From NCBI GenBank assembly GCA_023263735.1, contig JALQUQ010000110.1:1-8404 (forward strand): a DNA stretch of 8,404 nucleotides, given 5' to 3'. The notes under the pieces were generated by a model. That model made no database searches. It saw nothing but the letters and a program-made list of their open reading frames with translations, and was not told where the DNA came from. This stretch comes from Paracoccaceae bacterium. GTDB lineage: Bacteria > Pseudomonadota > Alphaproteobacteria > Rhodobacterales > Rhodobacteraceae. Positions within the stretch are counted from its first letter, which is position 1; the number at the start of each line of letters is the position of its first letter. Below are positions 1-6,509 of this stretch, in pieces. The translations under genes were made by a program, and so were the position numbers.

Positions 1-1029
1 TTGAATTGGGCGGCCTTGTCCCTGTCGGTTGCCGGTCTAAAGGTGCCCGACGCCCATCTTGCGGCCATCGAGCGGATTGCGCCGACCCTGCGGCTGCTTC
101 GGCATTTCGATGGGGGATTGGCCCGGTTCCATGGGGGCGGGCGTGGGATCGAGGGGCGGCTGGATCATGCTTTGGCCAGCGCCGGTGTCAAACCCGGTTT
201 GGCGCGTGGGTTAGCGATGGGGTTTTTGCGTCTGTCGGGGGGGCGAACCTCGCTTATCCTTGACGCGGCATCTCCTCCCGGCGGGCGGGCCGGGGCTTTT
301 GCCCATGCCTCGACCCTCGCACTCGAGGTTACCTCTGGTCGAAGGCCATTGATCGTCAATTGCGGGTCTGGCGCTCCCTTTGGCACCGAATGGCGCCGCG
401 CCGGACGTGCCACACCCTCGCATTCGACCTTGGCAATCGATGGCGTTTCATCCTCGCGGTTCGGGGCGGACGGGGATGAGGTCTTGCAAGACCTTGCCAA
501 GATATTGACCGTTCGAAAAATGGCGACCGACAATGGCGATGGGGTGCATGCGGCCCATGATGGGTGGGCCGATACGCATGGTCTGTCGCATGCCCGCGAT
601 CTGGCGATGACTTCGGATGGGCGAAAGATCATGGGGGCCGATACGCTGATTGCCCTGAATTCGCATGGGCGGAGCCGGTTTGAAAAGGTTCTGACCGCCA
701 CCAAGCTGAAGGGCGTTCCTTTTGCGGTTCGGTTTCATCTGCATCCCGATGCTGATGCGACGATCGACATGGGGGGGACGGCGGTGTCGATCGCACTGAA
801 ATCGGGGGAAATCTGGGTGTTTCGACACGACGGGACGGCGAAGTTGTCGCTGGAGCCGTCTGTCTATCTGGAAAAGGGGCGTTTGCGACCCCGTGCGACA
901 AAGCAGATCATCCTTTCGGCACAGGCTGCGCAGATCGAAACGCGTATCGGCTGGACCTTGTCGAAAGCACAGGATACTCCCACCGCCATCCGCGATCTGG
1001 ACCGCGACGAACTGCCGGTCCCGTTGTGA
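1..1029 (+). CDS. Heparinase II/III family protein, C-terminal part (5' end outside window)
   Basis: The reading frame is open from base 1 and ends at TGA 1027-1029. The first codon is TTG in mid-protein, so the real start lies upstream and 342 residues are visible. The pattern matches the beta-sandwich half of heparinase II/III-like proteins: FHGGGRG (about residues 43-49), a GFLRLSGGRTSLILD strand (74-88), HASTLALEVTSGRRPLIVNCG-like strands (102-122), and a RATPSHSTLAID segment (136-147) whose His141 is a candidate conserved histidine. Family members are polysaccharide lyases acting on uronate-containing glycans, but many bacterial members have no known substrate. No sugar transport or glycan genes are visible nearby, so the role here is open. 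It sits 30 nt upstream of purH in the same direction. Glycine codons are often GGG, which creates two G7 tracts. The family call is fairly secure; the substrate is not. Confidence 0.8.
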   Translation: MNWAALSLSVAGLKVPDAHLAAIERIAPTLRLLRHFDGGLARFHGGGRGIEGRLDHALASAGVKPGLARGLAMGFLRLSGGRTSLILDAASPPGGRAGAFAHASTLALEVTSGRRPLIVNCGSGAPFGTEWRRAGRATPSHSTLAIDGVSSSRFGADGDEVLQDLAKILTVRKMATDNGDGVHAAHDGWADTHGLSHARDLAMTSDGRKIMGADTLIALNSHGRSRFEKVLTATKLKGVPFAVRFHLHPDADATIDMGGTAVSIALKSGEIWVFRHDGTAKLSLEPSVYLEKGRLRPRATKQIILSAQAAQIETRIGWTLSKAQDTPTAIRDLDRDELPVPL

Positions 1030-1059
1030 CCCGCTCTTTGACCGAAGGTATGCCCCGCT

Positions 1060-2649
1060 ATGACCGATCTCGTCGCCCCGCGCCGCGCGCTGATTTCTGT
1101 ATCTGACAAAACCGGGCTGTTGGATTTTGCCCGTGTTCTGCATCAGCATGGGGTCGAATTGATCTCGACCGGCGGCACGTCGAACATGCTGCGCACCGCC
1201 GGGCTTCCGGTCAAGGATGTGTCTGAAATCACGGGTTTTCCAGAGATGATGGATGGCCGGGTCAAGACGTTGCACCCAAAGGTGCATGGCGGCTTGCTGG
1301 CACTTCGCGATAATCCCGATCATGTGGCCGCCATGGAGCAACATGGCATTGGCCCGATCGACATGCTGATCGTGAACCTGTACCCGTTTGAAGAAACCGT
1401 CGCCAAAGGGGCCGACCACGAGACCTGTATCGAAAACATCGATATCGGTGGCCCCGCGATGATTCGCGCCGCATCGAAAAACCATGGCTTTGTGGCGGTG
1501 ATTACCGATCCGGCGGATTATGCCGTTGCGACCGAAGAATTGCGTGCCAACAATGGTCAGACCACGCTGGCCTTCCGTCAGAAACTGGCGTTGACCGCGT
1601 ACAGCCGCACGGCCGCCTATGACACGGCGGTCAGCACTTGGCTGGCGGGTCAAATCGGTGAAACCGCCCCGCGTTACCGGAGCTTTGCGGGCAAGCTGGC
1701 CCAAGGTTTGCGCTATGGGGAAAACCCGCATCAGGGTGCGGCTTTCTACACCGACGGCTCGAAACGCGAGGGCGTTTCCACGGCACGCCAATGGCAGGGC
1801 AAGGAACTGTCCTACAACAACATCAACGACACTGATGCAGCCTTTGAGCTTGTATCGGAATTTGCCCCTGTCGACGGTCCGGCCTGTGCCATCATCAAAC
1901 ACGCCAACCCGTGCGGTGTTGGTCGTGCGGCCAGTCTGAAAGAGGCTTATGTGCGGGCCTATCAGTGCGACCAGACCAGTGCCTTTGGCGGAATTGTCGC
2001 GCTGAACCAGCCGTTGGATGCCGAGACCGCCGAAGAGATCGTCAAGATTTTCACCGAGGTCGTGATTGCCCCCGGTGCCAGCGATGAGGCCAAGGCGATC
2101 TTTGCAGCCAAGAAAAACCTGCGTCTGCTGACCACCGGCGGTTTGGCCAATCCGGCGGCGGGTGGGCTGGCGTTCAAACAGGTGGCTGGTGGCTTCCTTG
2201 TTCAGGATCGCGACAACGGCGCACTTTCGCTGGCGGATTTGAAAGTCGTGACCAAGCGCGCCCCGACCGAGGCGGAACTTGCAGACCTTCTCTTTGCGTG
2301 GAAAGTGGCGAAACACGTGAAGTCGAACGCGATTGTCTATGTCAAGGACGGGGCAACCGTCGGTGTCGGCGCTGGGCAGATGAGCCGCGTGGATTCGACC
2401 CGGATCGCCGCGCGAAAATCGCAAGACATGGCCGAAGTTCTGGGCCTGCCGCACCCCCTGACCAAAGGATCGGTTGTGGCATCGGATGCGTTTTTCCCCT
2501 TCCCGGATGGATTGCTGACGGCGGCAGAGGCCGGCGCAACGGCCGTCATCCAGCCCGGCGGCAGCATGAATGACGACAAGGTGATTGCTGCGGCAGATGA
2601 CGCCGGGCTTGCCATGGTCTTTACTGGCATGCGGCATTTCCGGCATTAA
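1060..2649 (+). CDS. purH: Bifunctional AICAR formyltransferase / IMP cyclohydrolase PurH
   Basis: This cytoplasmic enzyme catalyses the last two steps of de novo purine synthesis: formylation of AICAR with 10-formyl-tetrahydrofolate, then ring closure to IMP. The protein has 529 residues, the normal length. The N-terminal MGS-like cyclohydrolase domain (about 8-150) shows ISVSDKTGL (12-20), STGGT (36-40), [20 protein letters not shown] (59-78) and [16 protein letters not shown] (127-142). The formyltransferase domain carries RYGENPHQ (218-225), [11 protein letters not shown] (278-288) with the catalytic Lys280-His281 pair, VKSNAIV (420-426), [10 protein letters not shown] (441-450) and [10 protein letters not shown] (475-484). 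It ends in FTGMRHFRH, typical of the family. ATG 1060 is chosen because GAAGG at 1044-1048 lies 11 nt upstream and the N-terminus matches family starts; an ATG at 1050 is out of frame. All key residues are intact. lspA follows after 6 nt, suggesting co-transcription. Confidence 0.97.
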   Translation: MTDLVAPRRALISVSDKTGLLDFARVLHQHGVELISTGGTSNMLRTAGLPVKDVSEITGFPEMMDGRVKTLHPKVHGGLLALRDNPDHVAAMEQHGIGPIDMLIVNLYPFEETVAKGADHETCIENIDIGGPAMIRAASKNHGFVAVITDPADYAVATEELRANNGQTTLAFRQKLALTAYSRTAAYDTAVSTWLAGQIGETAPRYRSFAGKLAQGLRYGENPHQGAAFYTDGSKREGVSTARQWQGKELSYNNINDTDAAFELVSEFAPVDGPACAIIKHANPCGVGRAASLKEAYVRAYQCDQTSAFGGIVALNQPLDAETAEEIVKIFTEVVIAPGASDEAKAIFAAKKNLRLLTTGGLANPAAGGLAFKQVAGGFLVQDRDNGALSLADLKVVTKRAPTEAELADLLFAWKVAKHVKSNAIVYVKDGATVGVGAGQMSRVDSTRIAARKSQDMAEVLGLPHPLTKGSVVASDAFFPFPDGLLTAAEAGATAVIQPGGSMNDDKVIAAADDAGLAMVFTGMRHFRH

Positions 2650-2655
2650 GGTCAG

Positions 2656-3171
2656 ATGAAACACGCTTTTTTCGCTGCGGCAGGAACATTCGCGCTGGAT
2701 CAGGCGTCCAAAGTCGCGGTGGTTCACGGGCTGAATTTGATCGAGCGCGGGGTGATCGAGGTTGTTCCCCCGCTGCTGACCTTTCGCATGGCGTGGAACC
2801 AAGGGATCAACTTTGGGCTTTTTTCCGGAGAGGCCGATTTGACCCGTTGGGGTTTGATCGCCTTGGCGATTGGAATCTCGATTTGGGTCTATGTCTGGGT
2901 TCAACGGAATCACCCCGGAAAAGGCGCTCAGATTTCAGCCGGGTTGTTGATTGGCGGCGCCATGGGCAATGTCATCGACCGCATTCTCTATGGTGCCGTC
3001 GCGGATTTCTTGAACATGACCTGCTGCGGAATTGAAAACCCGTATGCGTTCAACGTTGCGGATGTTGCCATTTTCGCCGGTGCTCTGGGGTTGGTGGTGT
3101 TTACGGGCGACAAAAAGGACGATGGCACCAGATCGCTGACCAAAGGCAAAGTGCGGTCAAAGAACCCGTGA
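2656..3171 (+). CDS. lspA: Lipoprotein signal peptidase (signal peptidase II) LspA
   Basis: LspA is an inner-membrane aspartyl protease that removes signal peptides from diacylglyceryl-modified prolipoproteins. The protein has 171 residues, the usual size, with about four predicted membrane helices (roughly 3-23, 65-82, 92-112, 134-152) and a basic cytosolic tail. Family motifs are present: DQASK (15-19), NQGINFG (48-54), GNVIDR (104-109), VADF with Asp117, and FNVAD with Asp136. Asp117 and Asp136 are 19 residues apart, the same spacing as the catalytic pair Asp124/Asp143 of the Pseudomonas aeruginosa enzyme. The loop between them has an adjacent Cys pair (123-124). ATG 2656 is preceded by AAGG overlapping the purH stop (2648-2651). 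A predicted lipoprotein, a likely substrate, is encoded directly downstream. Confidence 0.96.
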   Translation: MKHAFFAAAGTFALDQASKVAVVHGLNLIERGVIEVVPPLLTFRMAWNQGINFGLFSGEADLTRWGLIALAIGISIWVYVWVQRNHPGKGAQISAGLLIGGAMGNVIDRILYGAVADFLNMTCCGIENPYAFNVADVAIFAGALGLVVFTGDKKDDGTRSLTKGKVRSKNP

Positions 3172-3211
3172 CGCGGGCGGATGATTGCGCTAAGAGGAGG
3201 CAAGGCGCTTT

Positions 3212-3216
3212 GGAGG
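3212..3216 (+). promoter_or_regulatory. Ribosome binding site for the lipoprotein gene
   Basis: GGAGG lies 5 nt before ATG 3222 and supports that start. A stronger purine run, AGAGGAGG at 3193-3200, lies 9 nt before an in-frame TTG at 3210. The TTG start would put Glu and Asp into the n-region of the signal peptide, which is unusual, so the ATG is favoured. The two sites could also both recruit ribosomes. Confidence 0.6.
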
Positions 3217-3221
3217 ACCGG

Positions 3222-3740
3222 ATGCAAAAGGCTCAGCTAATCCTTGCGGTAACGCTTGCGGTGACACTGGCGGGTTGCGCAAAAGGGGACAAGGTCCCGC
3301 AACTCATGAACCTGCGTTCGGCAACGAATGGGCCGGATGAATTCGGCATTCTGCCGCCCAAGGCATTGGAAATGCCGACCGATCTGGCCGCATTGCCCGA
3401 CCCGACTCCGGGGGGTGCCAACCTGACCGATCCACAGCCCAAAGACGACGCGATTCTTGCCTTGGGCGGGCGCCCGGGTGCTGGGGCTGGCGCAGATGCG
3501 GGATTGGTTTCGCATGTGTCGCGGTATGGCGTTGCCTCGGGCATTCGCGATACGTTGGCAGCCGAAGATCTGGAATGGCGGCGCAAGAACAATGGGCGCC
3601 TGCTTGAGCGTCTCTTGAACGTCAACGTCTATTACAAAGCCTATCGCAAGCAGTCTTTGGACCAGCAGGCGGAGCTTTGGAAATGGCGTCAGCGCGGCGT
3701 CAAGACCCCGTCGGCACCGCCCGCGAAAGATGGCGAATAG
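3222..3740 (+). CDS. Outer-membrane lipoprotein, DUF3035 / BamF-like family
   Basis: The 172-residue product starts with a lipoprotein signal peptide (MQKAQLILAVTLAVTLAGC) whose lipobox is Leu16-Ala-Gly-Cys19. Residue +2 after the Cys is Ala, not Asp, so Lol-dependent sorting to the outer membrane is expected. The PDEFGILPPKALEMP segment (38-52) matches the PDEF-plus-proline motif of alphaproteobacterial DUF3035 proteins, which I recall being linked to BamF, an accessory lipoprotein of the beta-barrel assembly machine. A Gly/Ala-rich linker (about 82-94) leads to a charged C-terminal region with SRYGVASGIRDTLAAEDLEW (100-119) and NVNVYYKAYRKQSLDQ (133-148). ATG 3222 is preferred (GGAGG at 3212-3216, 5-nt spacer). 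A TTG at 3210 with AGAGGAGG at 3193-3200, or a GTG at 3168 overlapping the lspA stop, would add 4 or 18 residues before the signal peptide. The family call is good; the BamF role is inferred. Confidence 0.82.
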   Translation: MQKAQLILAVTLAVTLAGCAKGDKVPQLMNLRSATNGPDEFGILPPKALEMPTDLAALPDPTPGGANLTDPQPKDDAILALGGRPGAGAGADAGLVSHVSRYGVASGIRDTLAAEDLEWRRKNNGRLLERLLNVNVYYKAYRKQSLDQQAELWKWRQRGVKTPSAPPAKDGE

Positions 3741-3822
3741 TCACGAAGCCGTTGACCCACCTTGCCAATCCCGACAGAGGCCGTAGCTTCGGGGGGATTG
3801 AACTTTTGGGGGGAACAGGACC
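3741..3822 (+). other. 82-nt intergenic leader before the M16 gene pair
   Basis: This is the longest gene-free stretch in the window. It holds two G6 tracts (3791-3796 and 3808-3813) separated by 11 nt, and a short inverted repeat CGAAGC (3744-3749) / GCTTCG (3786-3791) with a 36-nt spacer. A TTGACC at 3752-3757 resembles a -35 element, but no convincing -10 box follows at normal spacing. A promoter for the M16 pair could lie here, but the sequence does not show one clearly. The second G6 tract sits where a Shine-Dalgarno would be expected for GTG 3823. Confidence 0.4.
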
Positions 3823-5157
3823 GTGCTTCGTTATGCCCTGACCACAAGCCTGATACTGGCCGCCGCGCCCGTCTTGGCGGATGATGTAACGACCTTTACA
3901 CTGGATAACGGACTGGACGTTGTGGTGATCGAGGATCACCGCGTTCCTGCCGTCACGCAGATGCTGTGGTATCGGGTGGGGGCGGCCGATGAACTGCCCG
4001 GAAAATCGGGCATTGCCCATTTTCTGGAACATCTGATGTTCAAGGGGACGGATGAGGTTGGTCCCGGCGAGTTTTCCGCCTTTGTCGAGGCGCAGGGTGG
4101 CGACGACAACGCCTTTACCAGCTGGGATTACACCGCCTATTTCCAGCGGATCGCGGCAGACCGTCTTGATATCATGATGAAGATGGAGGCCGACCGGATG
4201 CGCGACCTTCAGCTTTTGGAGGATGACGTACTGACCGAACGGTCCGTGATCATCGAAGAACGCCGCCAACGGATCGGTTCCAGCCCCGGCGCGCTTTTGG
4301 CCGAGCAGATGCGGGCCGCGCAGTTCCTGAACCACCCTTACGGAATTCCGGTCATCGGTTGGGAACATGAGATGGCCCAACTGAGCCAACAGGATGCGCT
4401 GGATTTCTATCGGCTTTATTATGCGCCGAACAATGCCGTCTTGATCGTTGCTGGGGATGTCGAGCCCGAAGCGGTTCGCAAGATGGCCGAGACCCATTAT
4501 GGCCCGCTGAAACCCTCTGAAGGGATCAAACCCCGCGTCAGGCCATCAGAACCGCCACAATTGTCGGAACGGCGTTTGGTTCTGACCGATGAGCGGGTTT
4601 CGCAGCCCTATGTGATCCGCACCTATCTTGCCCCCGAACGCAACGCGGGGGCCCAAGAGGATGCTGCGGCTTTGGCCATTCTGGCAGAGCTTTTGGGCGG
4701 ATCGGGGACGACATCCCTTTTTGCGCAATCGCTGCAATTCGGGACGGATCCGATCGCGGTTTATTCGTCGGCAAATTACGACGGCACCAGCATCGACAAT
4801 GGGTCATTCACGATATTGGCGGTTCCCGTGCCCGGAAAAACGTTGGAACAGGCCGAAGCTGCGATGGATCAGGTGATTGCCGATTTCATCGAAAAGGGCC
4901 CCGATCCGGACGATTTTGCGCGGATCAAGCGGCAGATCAGTGCATCGGAAATCTATGCGCGTGACAACGTCGGCGGTCTGGCCCGTGAATATGGTGAGGC
5001 GTTGACGGTTGGCCTGACGGTGGATGACGTCAAGACTTGGCCGCAAGTCTTGAATGCCGTCACGCCCGAACAAGTGGTCGAGGCCGCAAAGACGGTTCTT
5101 GACCGCAAGAATGCCGTCACCGGCTGGCTGATGCCTAAGGAAGAGGTTTCAAAATGA
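3823..5157 (+). CDS. Periplasmic M16 family zinc peptidase, catalytic subunit
   Basis: The 444-residue M16 (pitrilysin/processing-peptidase-like) protein has a Sec signal peptide; cleavage after Val17-Leu-Ala19 would leave Asp-Asp at the mature N-terminus. The inverted zinc motif HFLEH is intact (His66, Glu69, His70, in IAHFLEHLMFKGT), and a Glu pair in SVIIEERRQR provides the third ligand, most likely Glu146, 76 residues after His70. The first domain spans about 22-225 and the C-terminal M16 domain about 250-435. In the C-terminal domain, where active M16 proteins carry an Arg...Tyr substrate-binding pair, this one reads SLFAQSLQFGTDPIAVYSSA and has no equivalent Arg. That fits a subunit needing a partner, encoded next. 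The start is GTG 3823: an in-frame TGA at 3799-3801 excludes longer forms. The Shine-Dalgarno is poor (AGGA only 2 nt away, or the G6 tract at 3808-3813). Substrate is unknown. Confidence 0.9.
   Translation: MLRYALTTSLILAAAPVLADDVTTFTLDNGLDVVVIEDHRVPAVTQMLWYRVGAADELPGKSGIAHFLEHLMFKGTDEVGPGEFSAFVEAQGGDDNAFTSWDYTAYFQRIAADRLDIMMKMEADRMRDLQLLEDDVLTERSVIIEERRQRIGSSPGALLAEQMRAAQFLNHPYGIPVIGWEHEMAQLSQQDALDFYRLYYAPNNAVLIVAGDVEPEAVRKMAETHYGPLKPSEGIKPRVRPSEPPQLSERRLVLTDERVSQPYVIRTYLAPERNAGAQEDAAALAILAELLGGSGTTSLFAQSLQFGTDPIAVYSSANYDGTSIDNGSFTILAVPVPGKTLEQAEAAMDQVIADFIEKGPDPDDFARIKRQISASEIYARDNVGGLAREYGEALTVGLTVDDVKTWPQVLNAVTPEQVVEAAKTVLDRKNAVTGWLMPKEEVSK
5137..5146 (+). promoter_or_regulatory. Ribosome binding site of the second M16 gene, inside the first
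   Basis: AAGGAAGAGG lies 7 nt before ATG 5154, within the last codons of the upstream gene. With the ATGA stop/start overlap (5154-5157) it indicates translational coupling, which would help keep the two M16 subunits at similar levels. Confidence 0.7.
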
Positions 5158-6464
5158 AAATTCTGCGTTTTGCAGCCCTGTTCTGCGCATTTTCAAGCCC
5201 CGCATTGGCTGCGGTCGATATTCAGACGGTGACCTCGCCCGGTGGTATTCAGGCTTGGCTGATCGAAGATCATAACATTCCGTTCATGTCGCTGGAGATC
5301 GAATTTCGTGGTGGGACATCCTTGGATCAGCCCGGCAAACGGGGGGCTGTCAATTTGATGACGGCCTTGATCGAGGAAGGCACGGGCGATCTGGACAGCC
5401 AAGGTTTTGCAAAGGCCCGCGACTCTTTGGCTGCCAGCTATCAGTTTGACTCAGGCGTCGATACCGTTTCCGTCTCGGCCCAATTTCTGACGGAGAATCG
5501 CGATCAGGCTGTGGATCTGTTGCGGCAGGCGCTGACGGCGCCACGATTTGACCAAGAGGCGATTGACCGCGTGCGCGGGCAGGTTCTGGCCAACATCCGC
5601 AGCGATGCAAAAGATCCGTCGTCGATTGCCGGGCGGGCGTTGAAAGAAATGTCTTACGGCGATCACCCCTATGCGACGTCGGGAGACGGAACCGAAGACA
5701 GCGTGAACGCCCTGACTCGCGATGATATCGTGGCTGCACATCAGGCAGCCCTCGCCCGCGATCGGATTTACGTTGCGGCATCTGGCGACATCACGGCCGA
5801 AGAACTGGGCCCGATTTTGGACAATCTGCTGGGGGGGCTGCCGGAAAAGGGCGCACCTTTGCCCGAACGCGCGCCGCAGAACCTGAAACCGGGCGTCACT
5901 GTGATCGATTTCCCCGGTCCGCAATCGACGGTTCTGTTTTCGCAATCGGGCATTCGGTCGAACGATCCGGATTACTTTGCGGCTGTATTGCTGAATGAAG
6001 TGTTGGGCGGAGGCCGTTTTAGCGCGCGCTTGATGACAGAAGTGCGCGAAAAGCGCGGTCTGACCTATGGGATCGGCACCTATCTGGTGGCCTATGATCA
6101 AGCGGAAAGCATCATGGGCCAATTCTCGGCGGCCAACGCCAATGTTGCGCAGGCGATCGATGTGATCCGGTCGGAATGGGCCCGCATAGCAACCGAAGGC
6201 GTGAGCGAACAAGAGCTCGCCGACGCCAAGACCTATGCCACCGGCAGCTATCCGTTGCGATTTGAAGGCAATGCCCGCATTGCAAGCATTCTGGTGGGCA
6301 TGCAGATGATTGGCCTTCCTGCCGATTATCCCGCGACCCGCAATGATCGCGTCAACGCCGTCACGATGGATGATATCAAGCGGGTTGCCGCGCGGCTGTT
6401 CAAATCCGACGAATTGCATTTCGTGGTGGTTGGGCAACCGGATGGGTTGCAAACCAGCCCATAA
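5154..6464 (+). CDS. Periplasmic M16 family protein lacking the zinc site (partner subunit)
   Basis: The 436-residue M16 homologue has a signal peptide (MKILRFAALFCAFSSPALA, cleavage near residue 19-20), so it is also exported. At the position of the HFLEH motif of its neighbour it reads GKRGAVNLMTALIEEGT (61-77): His, Glu and His become Asn67, Thr70 and Ala71. The third-ligand region (around 142-148) also has no Glu pair. It should therefore not bind catalytic zinc. Its C-terminal domain does carry the family Arg/Tyr pair in TEVREKRGLTYGIGTYLV (Arg298, Tyr305), which binds substrate backbone in active M16 enzymes. This is the pattern of heterodimeric M16B peptidases and of mitochondrial processing peptidase, where one subunit holds zinc and the other assists. 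The ATGA overlap with the upstream gene supports a complex. The similar starts (LIEDHNIP here, VIEDHRVP upstream) point to an ancient tandem duplication. Confidence 0.9.
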   Translation: MKILRFAALFCAFSSPALAAVDIQTVTSPGGIQAWLIEDHNIPFMSLEIEFRGGTSLDQPGKRGAVNLMTALIEEGTGDLDSQGFAKARDSLAASYQFDSGVDTVSVSAQFLTENRDQAVDLLRQALTAPRFDQEAIDRVRGQVLANIRSDAKDPSSIAGRALKEMSYGDHPYATSGDGTEDSVNALTRDDIVAAHQAALARDRIYVAASGDITAEELGPILDNLLGGLPEKGAPLPERAPQNLKPGVTVIDFPGPQSTVLFSQSGIRSNDPDYFAAVLLNEVLGGGRFSARLMTEVREKRGLTYGIGTYLVAYDQAESIMGQFSAANANVAQAIDVIRSEWARIATEGVSEQELADAKTYATGSYPLRFEGNARIASILVGMQMIGLPADYPATRNDRVNAVTMDDIKRVAARLFKSDELHFVVVGQPDGLQTSP

Positions 6465-6471
6465 GCGAATC

Positions 6472-6493
6472 GTTGGCCCTTTGCGGGGCCAAC
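6472..6493 (+). other. Perfect 8-bp hairpin between the M16 pair and mutL
   Basis: GTTGGCCC (6472-6479) and GGGCCAAC (6486-6493) are exact reverse complements around the 6-nt loop TTTGCG. The hairpin starts 8 nt after the M16 stop codon and ends 16 nt before the mutL ATG. No T-run follows, so it is not a standard Rho-independent terminator. It may protect the 3' end of the M16 message, attenuate read-through into mutL, or shape the mutL leader. Confidence 0.55.
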
Positions 6494-6509
6494 TGCTACA
6501 AATGGGGGT

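Noticed and set aside
448..2913. 821-codon minus-strand frame as a real gene
   Set aside because: It lies opposite well-recognised genes in exact codon register, has no recognisable domain, and its openness follows from the absence of TTA, CTA and TCA sense codons.
3752..3780. Sigma-70-like promoter starting with TTGACC in the leader of the M16 pair
   Set aside because: No sequence resembling a -10 box lies 16-19 nt downstream.
3744..3791. Inverted repeat CGAAGC / GCTTCG as a terminator after the lipoprotein gene
   Set aside because: The stem is only 6 bp with a 36-nt loop and is followed by G residues instead of a T-run.
5451..6452. 333-codon minus-strand frame opposite the second M16 gene, and a 265-codon one at 3700-4497 opposite the first
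   Set aside because: Same codon-register artefact as above; no motif, and the sense strand is clearly coding.
6467..6471. GAATC (a GANTC, CcrM-type methylation site) in front of mutL as a cell-cycle control element
   Set aside because: It is a single site and other GANTC sequences occur inside genes in this window, for example in lspA; nothing marks this one as special.
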